From assembly GCF_030462475.1 (NCBI RefSeq), contig NZ_JASMRZ010000003.1, positions 211,307 through 275,306 on the forward strand: DNA of 64,000 nucleotides, written 5' to 3'. The translations under genes and the position numbers were made by a program. This document shows, piece after piece, positions 35,358 through 46,834 of the stretch (position 1 is its first letter; each line of letters starts with the position of its first letter). This DNA is from Variovorax sp. CAN15 (GTDB lineage Bacteria > Pseudomonadota > Gammaproteobacteria > Burkholderiales > Burkholderiaceae_C). The notes beneath the pieces were generated by a model. The model worked only from the letters and a program-made list of their open reading frames with translations. It made no database searches and had not been told where the DNA came from.

Positions 35358-35402
35358 ATGAACCTCCGTACGACCTCGCACGCCGTCCGGCGCGCGTCGT
35401 GA
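35358..35402 (+). CDS. Possible 14-residue leader peptide (uncertain)
   Basis: ATG to TGA, 15 codons, Arg/Ser/Thr-rich (MNLRTTSHAVRRAS). It begins 27 bases after the Fur-like box. Its stop overlaps the GTG start of the DUF3649 gene as GTGA, so if translated it could couple to that gene. No ribosome site is visible before it, so it may be chance. Confidence 0.25.
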   Translation: MNLRTTSHAVRRAS

Positions 35403-35707
35403 CCGCTGGCGTTCGTTACCGCCTCGGCGTTGCTTCGCGTGCGGTCGCCGCCATCGCCGGCGGCTACGGCGTCGCGGCGCTGTCATCCGTCGTGCTCGCG
35501 CTGTGCCTGCCCGCCATCTTCGGCATGGCCCGCAGCGAGGCCACGATGACCGGCCTGCTCGCGTCCTTCGCCATCTTCGCGCTCGCGGTGATGTGGGTCT
35601 TCGCCGCGCGTACCGCGTTGCGCGCTTGGTTGGGGCTTGCCGTGGTTGCGGTGGTGCTGGGGTCGCTCCTTCTGCTGCTCATGCGCGCGACTGGAGCGGC
35701 CGCATGA
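35399..35707 (+). CDS. DUF3649 small membrane protein
   Basis: A 102-residue protein with three predicted membrane helices and the opening RYRLGVASRAVAAIAGGYGVAAL typical of DUF3649. It starts at GTG and its stop overlaps the next ATG by 4 bases. DUF3649, PepSY and DUF3325 genes form a recurrent trio beside TonB-dependent siderophore receptors in pseudomonads and Burkholderiales. The trio is thought to act in ferric-siderophore reduction or release in the inner membrane. No receptor gene is visible here. Confidence 0.8.
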   Translation: MTAGVRYRLGVASRAVAAIAGGYGVAALSSVVLALCLPAIFGMARSEATMTGLLASFAIFALAVMWVFAARTALRAWLGLAVVAVVLGSLLLLLMRATGAAA

Positions 35708-37377
35708 AGGAAGGCTTCCGCCAGTCGATGGCTTGGCTTCATACCTGGTCAGGCCTGCTGGTCGGCTGGGTGCTGTTCATGGTGTTCGCGGCCGGGACGG
35801 CTTCGTATTTCAAGGACGAGATCACCTTCTGGATGAAGCCCGAACTGCACGCGGCAGCCGCACGCACGGAAGTTCCGCCGGTACAGGCGGCCGAAGGCGC
35901 GGTGGCCTACCTGCAGCAGCACGGCGCGGGCAGCCCGCGCTGGTTCATCAACCTGCCGACCGAGCGCCAGCCGTCGACCGACGTGCTGTATCTGGCTACT
36001 CCCGCCCAGGGCGGCGCGCCCGGCGACAAGCCGCGCCGCCGCTTCGACCGCGCCTCGCTCGACCCCGCCACCGGCGAGGCCCTCTCCGCGCCACGTGTCA
36101 CGCGCGGCGGCGAGTTCTTCTACCGCCTGCACTTCGACCTGCACTACATGCCCGCGCTGTGGGCGCGCTGGATCGTCGGCTTCTGCGCGATGTTCATGCT
36201 GGTGGCGATCTTCAGCGGCATCGTCACGCACAAGCGCATCTTCAAGGACTTCTTCACCTTCCGGCCGAAGAAGGGCCAGCGCTCGTGGCTCGACGCGCAC
36301 AACGTGACGGCGGTGCTCGCCCTGCCCTATCACCTCATGATCACGTACACGGGCCTCGTCACGCTGATGTTCATGTACATGCCCTGGAGTCCGCAGGTGG
36401 CCTACAAGGATCGCGGCGGCGAGCAGGCCTTCTTCTCCGAGGTGTTCCCCGGTGGCGGCCGCGACCAGGTCAAGGCCTCGGGCAACAGGGTGCCGCTGGC
36501 GCCCATCGCGCCGATGATGGCGCAGGCCTCCGCGCACTGGGACGGCGCCGCCGTGGGCCGCATCACCGTGCACCAGCCCAACGACGCCAACGCGGTCGTC
36601 GCGCTCACCCGCGCCGAAGGGCCGCAGCTCTCGTACGACAAGCCGTCGATGCTTTTCAACGGCACCACTGGCGCGCTGATCGGCGCCTACGGCGACGTGC
36701 CCAAGCCCGCGGCGGAGACGCGCGGCGTGCTCTACGGCCTGCACATCGCGCGTTTCGGCGATCCGTTGCTGCGCGCGCTGTTCTTCCTTTCGGGGCTCGC
36801 GGGCTGCCTGATGGTGGCGACGGGGCTCCTGCTGTGGGCCGTGAAGGAGCGCCAGAAGTTCGCGAAGACGCTCAAGCAGGGCGGACGCATCGGCTTCGGC
36901 CTGCGGCTCGTCGACGGCTTGAACCTCGGCGCCATCGCCGGCCTGCCCGTCGCGATGGCTTCCTTCTTCTGGGCCAACCGCCTGCTGCCGGTGGGCATGG
37001 CCGAGCGCGGCGAGGCGGAGATCCGCTGGTTCTTCATCGTCTGGGGCGCGGCCGCGGTGCTCGGCCTGCTGCGGCCCACGCTGCGCATGTGGCAGGCGCA
37101 GCTCGCAGCGGGTGCGTTGCTCTTCGTCCTGCTGCCGGTGCTCAACGCCTTCACCGGCCTGGCGCCGTTGACCGTCAGCCTGCGCGCCGGACCGAGCGCG
37201 GTGGCAGGCTTCGATCTGGTCGTGATCGCGCTGGGCCTGGGGCTCGCGGGCGCGGTGTGGATCGTCGAGCGCAAGCGGCGCAAGTCGATGGCTGCCAAGC
37301 GGCAGGCGGAGAAGAAGCCGCCGAGCTCGCCTCAACAGCCGTCGTCGACGCTCGCCCCGTCGGGCCAGGGCTCGTGA
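35704..37377 (+). CDS. PepSY-associated transmembrane protein (putative iron-siderophore reductase)
   Basis: A 557-residue inner-membrane protein. Helix 1 (about 10-32, HTWSGLLVGWVLFMVF) carries the conserved His of PepSY_TM proteins; more helices lie at about 155-178, 200-225, 355-380 and in the C-terminal part, with periplasmic PepSY-like loops between. His residues in helices (H13, and HNVTAVLALPYHLMI) could bind haem, as proposed for FoxB/PiuB-type siderophore reductases. It overlaps DUF3649 by 4 bases, and DUF3325 follows within 5 bases. The C-terminus ends in a Lys/Pro/Ser-rich tail. A Fur-like box upstream supports an iron role. Confidence 0.87.
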   Translation: MKEGFRQSMAWLHTWSGLLVGWVLFMVFAAGTASYFKDEITFWMKPELHAAAARTEVPPVQAAEGAVAYLQQHGAGSPRWFINLPTERQPSTDVLYLATPAQGGAPGDKPRRRFDRASLDPATGEALSAPRVTRGGEFFYRLHFDLHYMPALWARWIVGFCAMFMLVAIFSGIVTHKRIFKDFFTFRPKKGQRSWLDAHNVTAVLALPYHLMITYTGLVTLMFMYMPWSPQVAYKDRGGEQAFFSEVFPGGGRDQVKASGNRVPLAPIAPMMAQASAHWDGAAVGRITVHQPNDANAVVALTRAEGPQLSYDKPSMLFNGTTGALIGAYGDVPKPAAETRGVLYGLHIARFGDPLLRALFFLSGLAGCLMVATGLLLWAVKERQKFAKTLKQGGRIGFGLRLVDGLNLGAIAGLPVAMASFFWANRLLPVGMAERGEAEIRWFFIVWGAAAVLGLLRPTLRMWQAQLAAGALLFVLLPVLNAFTGLAPLTVSLRAGPSAVAGFDLVVIALGLGLAGAVWIVERKRRKSMAAKRQAEKKPPSSPQQPSSTLAPSGQGS

Positions 37378-37382
37378 CGTCG

Positions 37383-37757
37383 ATGGATTCGTCCCTGCTC
37401 TCCCTCGTGTTCGCCGCTTCGCTCGCGGGTTTCTGCGCGCTGAGCCTCGCGATGGACCGCCACAGCGAAGACGTCTACGGCCGTGGCAGCACGCCCGGCC
37501 CCTGGCGGCGTTGGCTGCAGCTCGGCGGTGCGGTGCTGCTGTGCCTGTCGCTGTGCGCCAGCCTGCGCGCGGCGGGCAGTGCCGCCGGCTGGGTGCTCTG
37601 GCTGGGCGCGCTCACGGCTGCGGCGTTGTCCACGGTGGGGCTGCTCAGCTATGCGCCGCGCCGCTTTCACTGGATCGCATTCGCGGCCACGGCTGTCGCG
37701 CTGTGCAGCCTGCTGATGAGTCTGCTGGCGTCGTCCTCCGCATCGGGCACGTCGTGA
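37383..37757 (+). CDS. DUF3325 small membrane protein
   Basis: A 124-residue protein with about four membrane helices and the opening LVFAASLAGFCALSLAMDRH, typical of DUF3325. It could instead start at the GTG at 37374, which overlaps the PepSY stop as GTGA. It completes the DUF3649-PepSY-DUF3325 trio. Function unknown, presumed partner of the PepSY protein. Confidence 0.8.
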   Translation: MDSSLLSLVFAASLAGFCALSLAMDRHSEDVYGRGSTPGPWRRWLQLGGAVLLCLSLCASLRAAGSAAGWVLWLGALTAAALSTVGLLSYAPRRFHWIAFAATAVALCSLLMSLLASSSASGTS

Positions 37758-37832
37758 CGATGACGGTGGCGGCGCGCAGCGCGCCTGCCTGCTCATTGCG
37801 TCTTCCGCCCTCGCCGGTGTCCCTGTGGGCCG

Positions 37833-39233
37833 TCAGGCCCGCATCAGCGCCTCGATCTCGTCCGCCTTCACCGGCACGCCGCGCGAAATGAGCTCGCAGC
37901 CGGTGGCGGTGACGATCGCGTCGTCTTCGATGCGGATGCCGATGTTGTGGAACTGCTCGGGCACGCCGTCGGCGGGGCGCACGTAGATGCCGGGCTCCAG
38001 CGTCAGCACCATGCCGGGGTGCAGGATGCGGCTGGGGCGGTTCTTGATGACTTCGTTCGACAGCGGGTCCTTGCGCTCGCTCACCTCGCCCACCTGGGTG
38101 GGCTCGACGTAGCTGCCGCAGTCGTGCACGTCCATGCCGAGCCAGTGGCCGGTACGGTGCATGTAGAACTGGAAGTAGGCACGCTTGTCGATCACGTCAT
38201 CGACGCTGCCGACCTTGTTGGCGTCGAGCAGGCCGAAGTCGAGCATGCCCTGCGCCAGCACCCGCACGGCGGCGTCGTGCGGGTCGTTGAAGCGGTTGCC
38301 GGCCTTGGTGGCCGCTGCCGCCGCATCCTGGCTGGCGAGCACGAGGTCGTACAGCGCGCGCTGCGGGCCGCTGAACTTGCCGTCGGCCGGGAAGGTGCGG
38401 GTGATGTCGCTGGCGTAGCCGTCGAGCTCGCAGCCCGCGTCGATCAGCACCAGCTCGCCCTTGCGCACGGGTGCGGCGTCGGCGCGGTAGTGCAGCACGC
38501 AGGCGTTGGCGCCCGCCGCGACGATGGAGTAGTAGGCGGGGTACTGCGAGCCGCCGAGGCGGAATTCGTGCAGCAGCTCGGCGTCGAGGTGGTATTCGCG
38601 CGCATCCTTGCCCTCGCGCAGCATGCGGGCCGACAGCTGCATCGCGCGCACGTGCGCGCGGGCGCTGATCTGCGCGGCGCGGCGCATGATGTCCTGCTCG
38701 TGCGCGTCCTTGACCAGCCGCATCTCGTCGAGCGGGCCGCACAGGTCGCGCTGCTCGTCGGGGCACAGCGCGCCGTAGCGCACGCGTGCGCGCACCGACT
38801 GCAGCCAGCCGTCGACGCGGCTTTCCAGGCCCTTGTGGATGGCGAAGGGAAACCACACGGTGGCGCGGTTCTCCAGCAGCTTGGGCAGCTTCGCGTCGAG
38901 TTCGGTGACGGGGAAGGCCTCGTCGACGCCGAGCGCCGCGGGCGCAGCGTCGGGGCCCAGGCGGTAGCCGTCCCAGATCTCGCGCTCGATGTCCTTGGGC
39001 GCGCAGAAGAGCGTCGAGCGGCCGTCGCCCGCCAGCACCAGCCAGGCATTGGGCTCGGTGAAGCCGGTCAGGTAATAGAAGTAGCTGTCGTGGCGGTAGA
39101 GGAAGTCGGTGTCGCGGTTGCGCGGCCGCTCGGGCGCGGTCGGGATGATGGCGATGCCGTCCTTGCCCAGTTGCGAGGCGAGGCGCGCGCGGCGCTCGGC
39201 GTAGATCGTGGTGGCGATGTCTGCTGCGGTCAT
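37833..39233 (-). CDS. pepP: Xaa-Pro aminopeptidase (aminopeptidase P)
   Basis: A 466-residue dimanganese peptidase that removes N-terminal residues preceding proline. The N-terminal AMP domain (about 5-140) is followed by the pita-bread catalytic domain. The five metal ligands can be read: D265 (LIDAGCE), D276 (SDITRTF), H363 (TGHWLG), E413 (LEPGIYV) and E436 (IRIEDD). Length is normal for the family. The ATG overlaps the murU stop by 4 bases (ATGA), making it the last gene of speD-murU-pepP. Confidence 0.96.
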   Translation of the reverse strand: MTAADIATTIYAERRARLASQLGKDGIAIIPTAPERPRNRDTDFLYRHDSYFYYLTGFTEPNAWLVLAGDGRSTLFCAPKDIEREIWDGYRLGPDAAPAALGVDEAFPVTELDAKLPKLLENRATVWFPFAIHKGLESRVDGWLQSVRARVRYGALCPDEQRDLCGPLDEMRLVKDAHEQDIMRRAAQISARAHVRAMQLSARMLREGKDAREYHLDAELLHEFRLGGSQYPAYYSIVAAGANACVLHYRADAAPVRKGELVLIDAGCELDGYASDITRTFPADGKFSGPQRALYDLVLASQDAAAAATKAGNRFNDPHDAAVRVLAQGMLDFGLLDANKVGSVDDVIDKRAYFQFYMHRTGHWLGMDVHDCGSYVEPTQVGEVSERKDPLSNEVIKNRPSRILHPGMVLTLEPGIYVRPADGVPEQFHNIGIRIEDDAIVTATGCELISRGVPVKADEIEALMRA

Positions 39234-39973
39234 CTTGTTGGCGTGTTCAGTTGGGCGAGCCGTTCGGGGGTTCCCACATCGGTCCAGGGGCCGGTGTAGA
39301 GCTCTGCGCTCACGAGTTCATTGTCCATCGCGGCGCGCAGGATCGGCGCCAATGGGGCCTTGCGGCCGGCCGGGTTGCCGCTCGGGATGTCGCAGTAGGG
39401 CGGCGCGAAGAGCGCGGCGCGGTACAGGCCGATGGTCGAGAAGGTGTACTTCTCGGCCGCCGCGTTCAGCGCGAGGCCGTCCGCCGAGAGGCCGAAATCG
39501 CCCTTCGGGTTGTGCGCCGGGTTGGGCACCAGCCAGAGGTGCGCGAGCCTGCCGCTGGCCATGAAGCGGTCGACCCAGGCCTGCGTGAAGGTGAAGCCGG
39601 GCGCGAACACGTCGCCGGCGGCGACCCAGAACACGTCGCCCAGCAGGGGCAGCGCACGCACGATGCCGCCGGCCGTCTCCAGCGCGCCGCCGAAGTCGCG
39701 GCCTTCGTCGGAATATGAAATCGATAGCGCGGCAGGCCCGTCCAGCTTGGGATTCGCGCCGAAGCGTCCGGAAATCTGTGCACCCAGCCAGTCGGTGTTG
39801 ACGACCAGCTCGGTGAAGCCGCCGGTGGCCAGCGCCTCCATCGGCCATTGCATCAGGGGCTTGCCGCGCACCTCCAGCAGGGGCTTGGGGCAGGAATCGG
39901 TCAGCGGCCGCATGCGCTCGCCGCGCCCGGCGGCCAGGATCATGGCCCGTACTGCGCTGCTGTTGCCGTTCAC
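39230..39973 (-). CDS. murU: N-acetylmuramate-1-phosphate uridylyltransferase (MurU-like nucleotidyltransferase)
   Basis: A 247-residue nucleotidyltransferase. The signature MILAAGRGERMRPLTDSCPK, followed by PLLEVRGKPL and later WVAAGDVF, is that of sugar-phosphate nucleotidyltransferases, and the short single-domain form fits MurU. MurU converts MurNAc-1-P, made by AmgK, to UDP-MurNAc in cell-wall recycling; an AmgK homologue lies at 6839-7978. A GTG at 39973 overlaps the speD stop (GTGA); an alternative ATG at 39943 would remove ten residues. Glucose-1-P thymidylyltransferase-like roles are less likely given the length and the presence of AmgK. Confidence 0.85.
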   Translation of the reverse strand: MNGNSSAVRAMILAAGRGERMRPLTDSCPKPLLEVRGKPLMQWPMEALATGGFTELVVNTDWLGAQISGRFGANPKLDGPAALSISYSDEGRDFGGALETAGGIVRALPLLGDVFWVAAGDVFAPGFTFTQAWVDRFMASGRLAHLWLVPNPAHNPKGDFGLSADGLALNAAAEKYTFSTIGLYRAALFAPPYCDIPSGNPAGRKAPLAPILRAAMDNELVSAELYTGPWTDVGTPERLAQLNTPTR

Positions 39974-40350
39974 GCCGCGATCCGCCCGCGCTGAAGCTCG
40001 TTGCGCTCGCTGTGCCGGGGCTGGAACACCGACACCAGGCACTCCATCAGCGCATGCGCCTTGGCAGAGTGGTCGCCGCTGAAGTTGCAGACGTACACGT
40101 CCAGGGTCACGCCGCGCTGCTCGGGCCAGGTGTGGATGCAAAGATGCGATTCGGCCAGCAGCACCGTGGCCGTGACCCCGCCCGGGCCCTGCGGCGTGGC
40201 CGGAAAACCATGGATCAGCTTGCCCACCGCCTGCAGCCCGGCGGCCGCCACCGCCTTGAGGCAGACGGCCCCCAGCGCGTCGCGGTCGGTGAGCCATTGG
40301 AGGCCGCATTGGCAGTCGTGGAGGTCGGCGGTGAGGTGCAGGCCGTGCAT
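39970..40350 (-). CDS. speD: S-adenosylmethionine decarboxylase proenzyme (SpeD)
   Basis: A 126-residue pyruvoyl enzyme that makes decarboxylated SAM, the aminopropyl donor for spermidine. The self-cleavage site is plain: LLAESHLCIHTWPE, with cleavage between E67 and S68 so that S68 becomes the pyruvoyl group. H73 and C88 (VYVCNF) fit the conserved catalytic His and Cys. The short length is that of the bacterial/archaeal class 1B form. It heads an overlapping operon with murU and pepP. A membrane aminopropyltransferase is 20 kb away; no soluble SpeE is in the window. Confidence 0.95.
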   Translation of the reverse strand: MHGLHLTADLHDCQCGLQWLTDRDALGAVCLKAVAAAGLQAVGKLIHGFPATPQGPGGVTATVLLAESHLCIHTWPEQRGVTLDVYVCNFSGDHSAKAHALMECLVSVFQPRHSERNELQRGRIAA

Positions 40351-40503
40351 GGGTGGCAACTCTAGCAGTCCGTCTGGCGGGCCAGGCGCACAGGAACATC
40401 GGAAGGGTGTTCGGGCCGTATCGGGAGCGTCCGGGGCTCGCCCGGTAAAATCGCGGGTTCTCCCCACCCCAACCCTCCTTTTCCCTCCGAAAGCCCACCG
40501 CAC

Positions 40504-43617
<3,114 letters not shown>

Positions 43618-43645
43618 GCAGCAAGCCTTCTTCGACGCTTCAATG

Positions 43646-43673
43646 AAAAACGCGCCTTCGGGCGCGTTTTTTT
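43646..43673. terminator. Bidirectional terminator after gap
   Basis: AAAAA, then CGCGCC-TTCG-GGCGCG, then seven T. It has a UUCG tetraloop. It lies between the convergent gap gene and the lipoprotein gene that ends at 43693. Confidence 0.9.
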
Positions 43674-43692
43674 ATTGGGCTTTTGCTCGCTG

Positions 43693-44280
43693 CTATCGCA
43701 GCCTCTCGTTCCTGCGAACCTCGCTGCTCAGCTGCGAAGTCAGCCGCGTCGCGGCCCTTCTTGCTGCCAGCCCGAAGTCGCCCTTGAACTCCCCGAACTC
43801 GGCCGTGCCGTTACCCACGGCACGCACGCGCGCGACTTCGGCACCATTGGCATCGGTCACCACGCACGAAACCTCGGCCGTGAAGGAGGTCGGCGGCCAG
43901 CTGATCCACGACGACGAGCTCGAATCGGTCTTGATGCGCGGCGAGAACACCAGCGATACGCCCGCCGCCTCGTTGGCCTTCGCGTCGCCGGCGGTGCGCA
44001 GCACGACCACGTCGCGGTACACGGCACGCAGCGCATCGCGGATCGACTTCTCGAGGTCGCGGTACGGGTAGTAGCTCACGCGGTCGCCGCTGCCGCCGGG
44101 GGTGACCACTTCGAGGTCGCGGTCCGCGTCGGTCATCACGTAGGCGACCTTCTTTTGAATCAGGTGCGCCTGCGAACGCTGCGGCGCGGTCTCGGTGATC
44201 ATGGTGATCGGGTGCACGCAGCCGGCGAGCAGCAGCAGTGCCGACAGCGCCATGGTCAGCGGTAAAGAAAAGAACTGCAT
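43693..44280 (-). CDS. Putative lipoprotein
   Basis: A 195-residue protein starting MQFFSLPLTMALSALLLLAGC. The lipobox LAGC and early cleavage make an outer- or inner-membrane lipoprotein. The mature part is soluble, with YYPYRDLEKSIRDALRAVYRDVVVL and a closing basic helix (RRAATRLTSQL). No family recognised. AGGAGG sits just before the ATG at 44280, which is why longer upstream starts are rejected. It starts 25 bases after the stop of another lipoprotein gene, so the two are likely co-expressed. Confidence 0.8.
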   Translation of the reverse strand: MQFFSLPLTMALSALLLLAGCVHPITMITETAPQRSQAHLIQKKVAYVMTDADRDLEVVTPGGSGDRVSYYPYRDLEKSIRDALRAVYRDVVVLRTAGDAKANEAAGVSLVFSPRIKTDSSSSSWISWPPTSFTAEVSCVVTDANGAEVARVRAVGNGTAEFGEFKGDFGLAARRAATRLTSQLSSEVRRNERLR

Positions 44281-44305
44281 CGAAGCGCCTCCTGATCTCC
44301 GGGGA

Positions 44306-44899
44306 TCAACGGCCGATGGCGGCCACGAACTGCGGATCGGCATACACCTGCCGCAGCAAGGCACGCACGAGGCGCGGGTACGCGGCCTGCCCGGCAGGCA
44401 CGGCGACGATGCTCGCGTAGCTCGAATCGAAAGCGGTCTCGGCGCGGTAGGTCTTGCGCAGGCGCTGCGTGGCGTCGCGCGTGACGGTGATCTCCACCTC
44501 CATGCGGCCGGTGCCGTTGATCACGCCGAGGTCGATCTCGTTGACCAGCACGCGCGCCGCGATGCGCGTGGGCGCCTTCGGGTCGTAGACGGAGATCTCG
44601 CCGAGGTCGCGCATCATCGCGTCCTGCAGGTACTGCGCGAAGCTGCCGCTGGGCGACAGCAGTCGGGCGCTGCGCAGGCGCACGGTGTTGACCTTGTCCT
44701 CGGCACCGGTGGGCTGCGCCCTCGCGAGGGCCACCGGGCCGGGCCGCGTGGCCTCCAGCTTGTCGAGGGTCTCGTAGTCGGCCGCGTAGGGCGGCGCGAG
44801 CAATGGCGCGCAGCCGGTGGCCAGAACGGCGGCTGCCAGCGCGCCGGGCAAGAAGAGGCTGCGCAAACGCCAGCCCTGCTGCGAACTAAAGATCGCCAT
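44306..44899 (-). CDS. Putative lipoprotein
   Basis: A 197-residue protein with a signal peptide and lipobox (LATGC, about residue 30). The mature part contains SGSFAQYLQDAMMRDLGEISVYD and IDLGVINGTGRMEVEITV, which look like an envelope lipoprotein that works in assemblies, but I do not recognise a named family. It precedes the other lipoprotein gene on the same strand. Both have a motif of an amphipathic helix and a Gly-bounded beta segment and could be partners. Confidence 0.75.
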   Translation of the reverse strand: MAIFSSQQGWRLRSLFLPGALAAAVLATGCAPLLAPPYAADYETLDKLEATRPGPVALARAQPTGAEDKVNTVRLRSARLLSPSGSFAQYLQDAMMRDLGEISVYDPKAPTRIAARVLVNEIDLGVINGTGRMEVEITVTRDATQRLRKTYRAETAFDSSYASIVAVPAGQAAYPRLVRALLRQVYADPQFVAAIGR

Positions 44900-45074
44900 C
44901 CCTTCGGTCCCCTCTCAGCATCTTCACGAGGCCCGCGATGCATGCATGGTGCATCGGTGGCGCGTGCTCCCGGCGCGAAGGTAGCACGCATCGCACGGCG
45001 TGCGAATGCGTGATGCCGCGAAACCTAAAGGTACGGAGAGGGACGAAGTGGTGCGAAGGCGAACCTCAGGCTGC

Positions 45075-45383
45075 TCAGACCGGCTCGAGCACGTGGATCA
45101 GCTTGCCCGCGGTGAGCTCCTTGGTCTTCTCGCTGTGGGCCTTCATGTGCGGCGCGACCGCGTGCGCCTGCAGGTGCGCCAGCGTTTCCCACTTCTCGAT
45201 CACGACGAAGGTGTCGGGGCCGAAGCTGGCCTTCGACGCCGGGATGCCCTGCGCATCGACCGTGGCGCCGTACTCGATGCAGCCTGCTTCGGCCAGCACG
45301 GCCGCACGGTTCTCCGCGAAGGCTTCGAGCAGTTTGGCGCGCTGGCCCGGCTTGGCGGTGATGACGGCGACGACGTGGATCAT
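45075..45383 (-). CDS. YgiN-like putative quinol monooxygenase (ABM domain)
   Basis: A 102-residue protein of one antibiotic-biosynthesis-monooxygenase domain: MIHVVAVITAKPGQ at the start, AGCIEYG, FVVIEKWET and a HMKAHSEK helix. Such dimeric ferredoxin-like proteins, like E. coli YgiN, act on quinols or are stress-linked. Divergent from the Nramp gene with 122 bases between. Confidence 0.88.
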   Translation of the reverse strand: MIHVVAVITAKPGQRAKLLEAFAENRAAVLAEAGCIEYGATVDAQGIPASKASFGPDTFVVIEKWETLAHLQAHAVAPHMKAHSEKTKELTAGKLIHVLEPV

Positions 45384-45432
45384 TGAAAGAGTCTCCGGTT
45401 GGGTGTGGTTGGTGAATCGGGTGCGACGGTCG

Positions 45433-45445
45433 AATCTAAGAGATT
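45433..45445. promoter_or_regulatory. AATCT-AAG-AGATT dyad between monooxygenase and Nramp genes
   Basis: A perfect 5-bp inverted repeat with a 3-base spacer in the divergent interval, 60 bases before the Nramp start. It could be an operator for a metal-responsive regulator, but it is short and unproven. Confidence 0.3.
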
Positions 45446-45505
45446 TGGCGCGGGCATGCAGGTCAGGTCCGCGACAACGCCGGCCTTGTCCCTATCATCG
45501 CCCGC

Positions 45506-46834
45506 ATGTTCTTTCCCCTGCCCCGCACGGCCACGGCGCCCTTCTGCCCTTCCGAAGTCAAGGGCAGCGTGGCCGTCCCGCAGGAGCTGCCCTTTTTCAG
45601 GAAGCTGATGCGCTACGCGGGCCCGGGCCTGCTGGTGTCGGTCGGCTACATGGACCCGGGCAACTGGGCGACCGACATCGAGGCCGGCTCGCGCTTCGGC
45701 TACGGGCTGCTGTTCGTGGTGCTGCTGGCGAGCCTCTCGGCGATGCTGCTGCAGACGCTGTGCGTGCGGCTGGGCATCGTCGCGCGCAAGGACCTGGCGC
45801 GCGCCTGCCGCGAGCACTACTCGCCGCGCGTCAACCGCCTGCTGTGGCTGGGCGCCGAGCTGGCCATCGTGGCCTGCGACCTCGCCGAAGTGCTGGGCAG
45901 CGCGCTTGCGCTGCACCTGCTGTTCGGCGTGTCGATTCCGGTGGGCATCGGCATCACGGCCTTCGACACGCTGCTGGTGCTGGGCCTGCAGGGCGCGGGC
46001 TTCAGGCGCGTGGAGGCCATCGTGCTGGGGCTGGTGGGCACCATCGCGGCCTGCTTCGTCGTCGAGCTGGCGATGGCGCCGCCCAACTGGTTCGGCGTGG
46101 CGATGGGCTTCGGGCCCAGCCTGGAGCGGCTGCACCAGCCGGGCGCGCTGTACCTGGCCATCGGCATCGTCGGCGCGACGGTGATGCCGCACAACCTGTA
46201 CCTGCATTCGTCCATCGTGCAGACGCGCCTGATCGCCGACACCGAGCCCGCGCGGCGCGAGGCGGTGCGCTTCTGCACGCTCGACGCGGTGGTGTCGCTG
46301 TCGCTCGCGCTCTTGGTCAACGCGGCGATCATGGTGCTGGCGGCCAGCGCCTTCCACGCCACCGGCCACCGCGAGGTGACGGAGATCGACGACGCCTACC
46401 GGCTGCTGGAGCCCATCGTCGGCAGCGCCGTCGCGGCCACGCTGTTCGGCATCGCGCTGCTGGCCTCGGGACAGAGCTCGACCTTCACGGGCACCATCGC
46501 GGGCCAGATCATCATGGAAGGCTTCCTCGACCTGAAGATCCCGTGCTGGCAGCGCCGCCTCATCACGCGTGCGCTGGCGCTGGGCCCTGCGTGGCTGGGC
46601 GTCTGGTGGTTCGGCGACGACGGCGTGGGCAAGATGCTGGTGCTCAGCCAGGTGGTGCTGAGCTTCCAGTTGCCCTTCGCGATGTGGCCGCTGATCCGCT
46701 TCACGGGCAGCCGCGCGCTGATGGGCAGCTTCGCCAACGGCCCCGTGCTCAGGTCGCTGGCCTGGCTGCTGTTCGGCGCGATCGGTGCGGCCAACGTGTG
46801 GCTGGTGGCGTCGGTGGTGTTCAGCGGCGGTTGA
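45506..46834 (+). CDS. mntH: Nramp family divalent metal transporter
   Basis: A 442-residue inner-membrane protein with about 11 helices. The metal-site motifs of Nramp transporters are intact: DPGNW (D50, N53) in helix 1 and MPHNLYLHSS (M227, H229) in helix 6. The Met ligand favours Mn(II), Fe(II) and similar soft metals, imported with protons. The N-terminus has a longer cytoplasmic lead than E. coli MntH. Its 3' end overlaps the convergent LysR gene by 14 bases. Confidence 0.94.
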   Translation: MFFPLPRTATAPFCPSEVKGSVAVPQELPFFRKLMRYAGPGLLVSVGYMDPGNWATDIEAGSRFGYGLLFVVLLASLSAMLLQTLCVRLGIVARKDLARACREHYSPRVNRLLWLGAELAIVACDLAEVLGSALALHLLFGVSIPVGIGITAFDTLLVLGLQGAGFRRVEAIVLGLVGTIAACFVVELAMAPPNWFGVAMGFGPSLERLHQPGALYLAIGIVGATVMPHNLYLHSSIVQTRLIADTEPARREAVRFCTLDAVVSLSLALLVNAAIMVLAASAFHATGHREVTEIDDAYRLLEPIVGSAVAATLFGIALLASGQSSTFTGTIAGQIIMEGFLDLKIPCWQRRLITRALALGPAWLGVWWFGDDGVGKMLVLSQVVLSFQLPFAMWPLIRFTGSRALMGSFANGPVLRSLAWLLFGAIGAANVWLVASVVFSGG

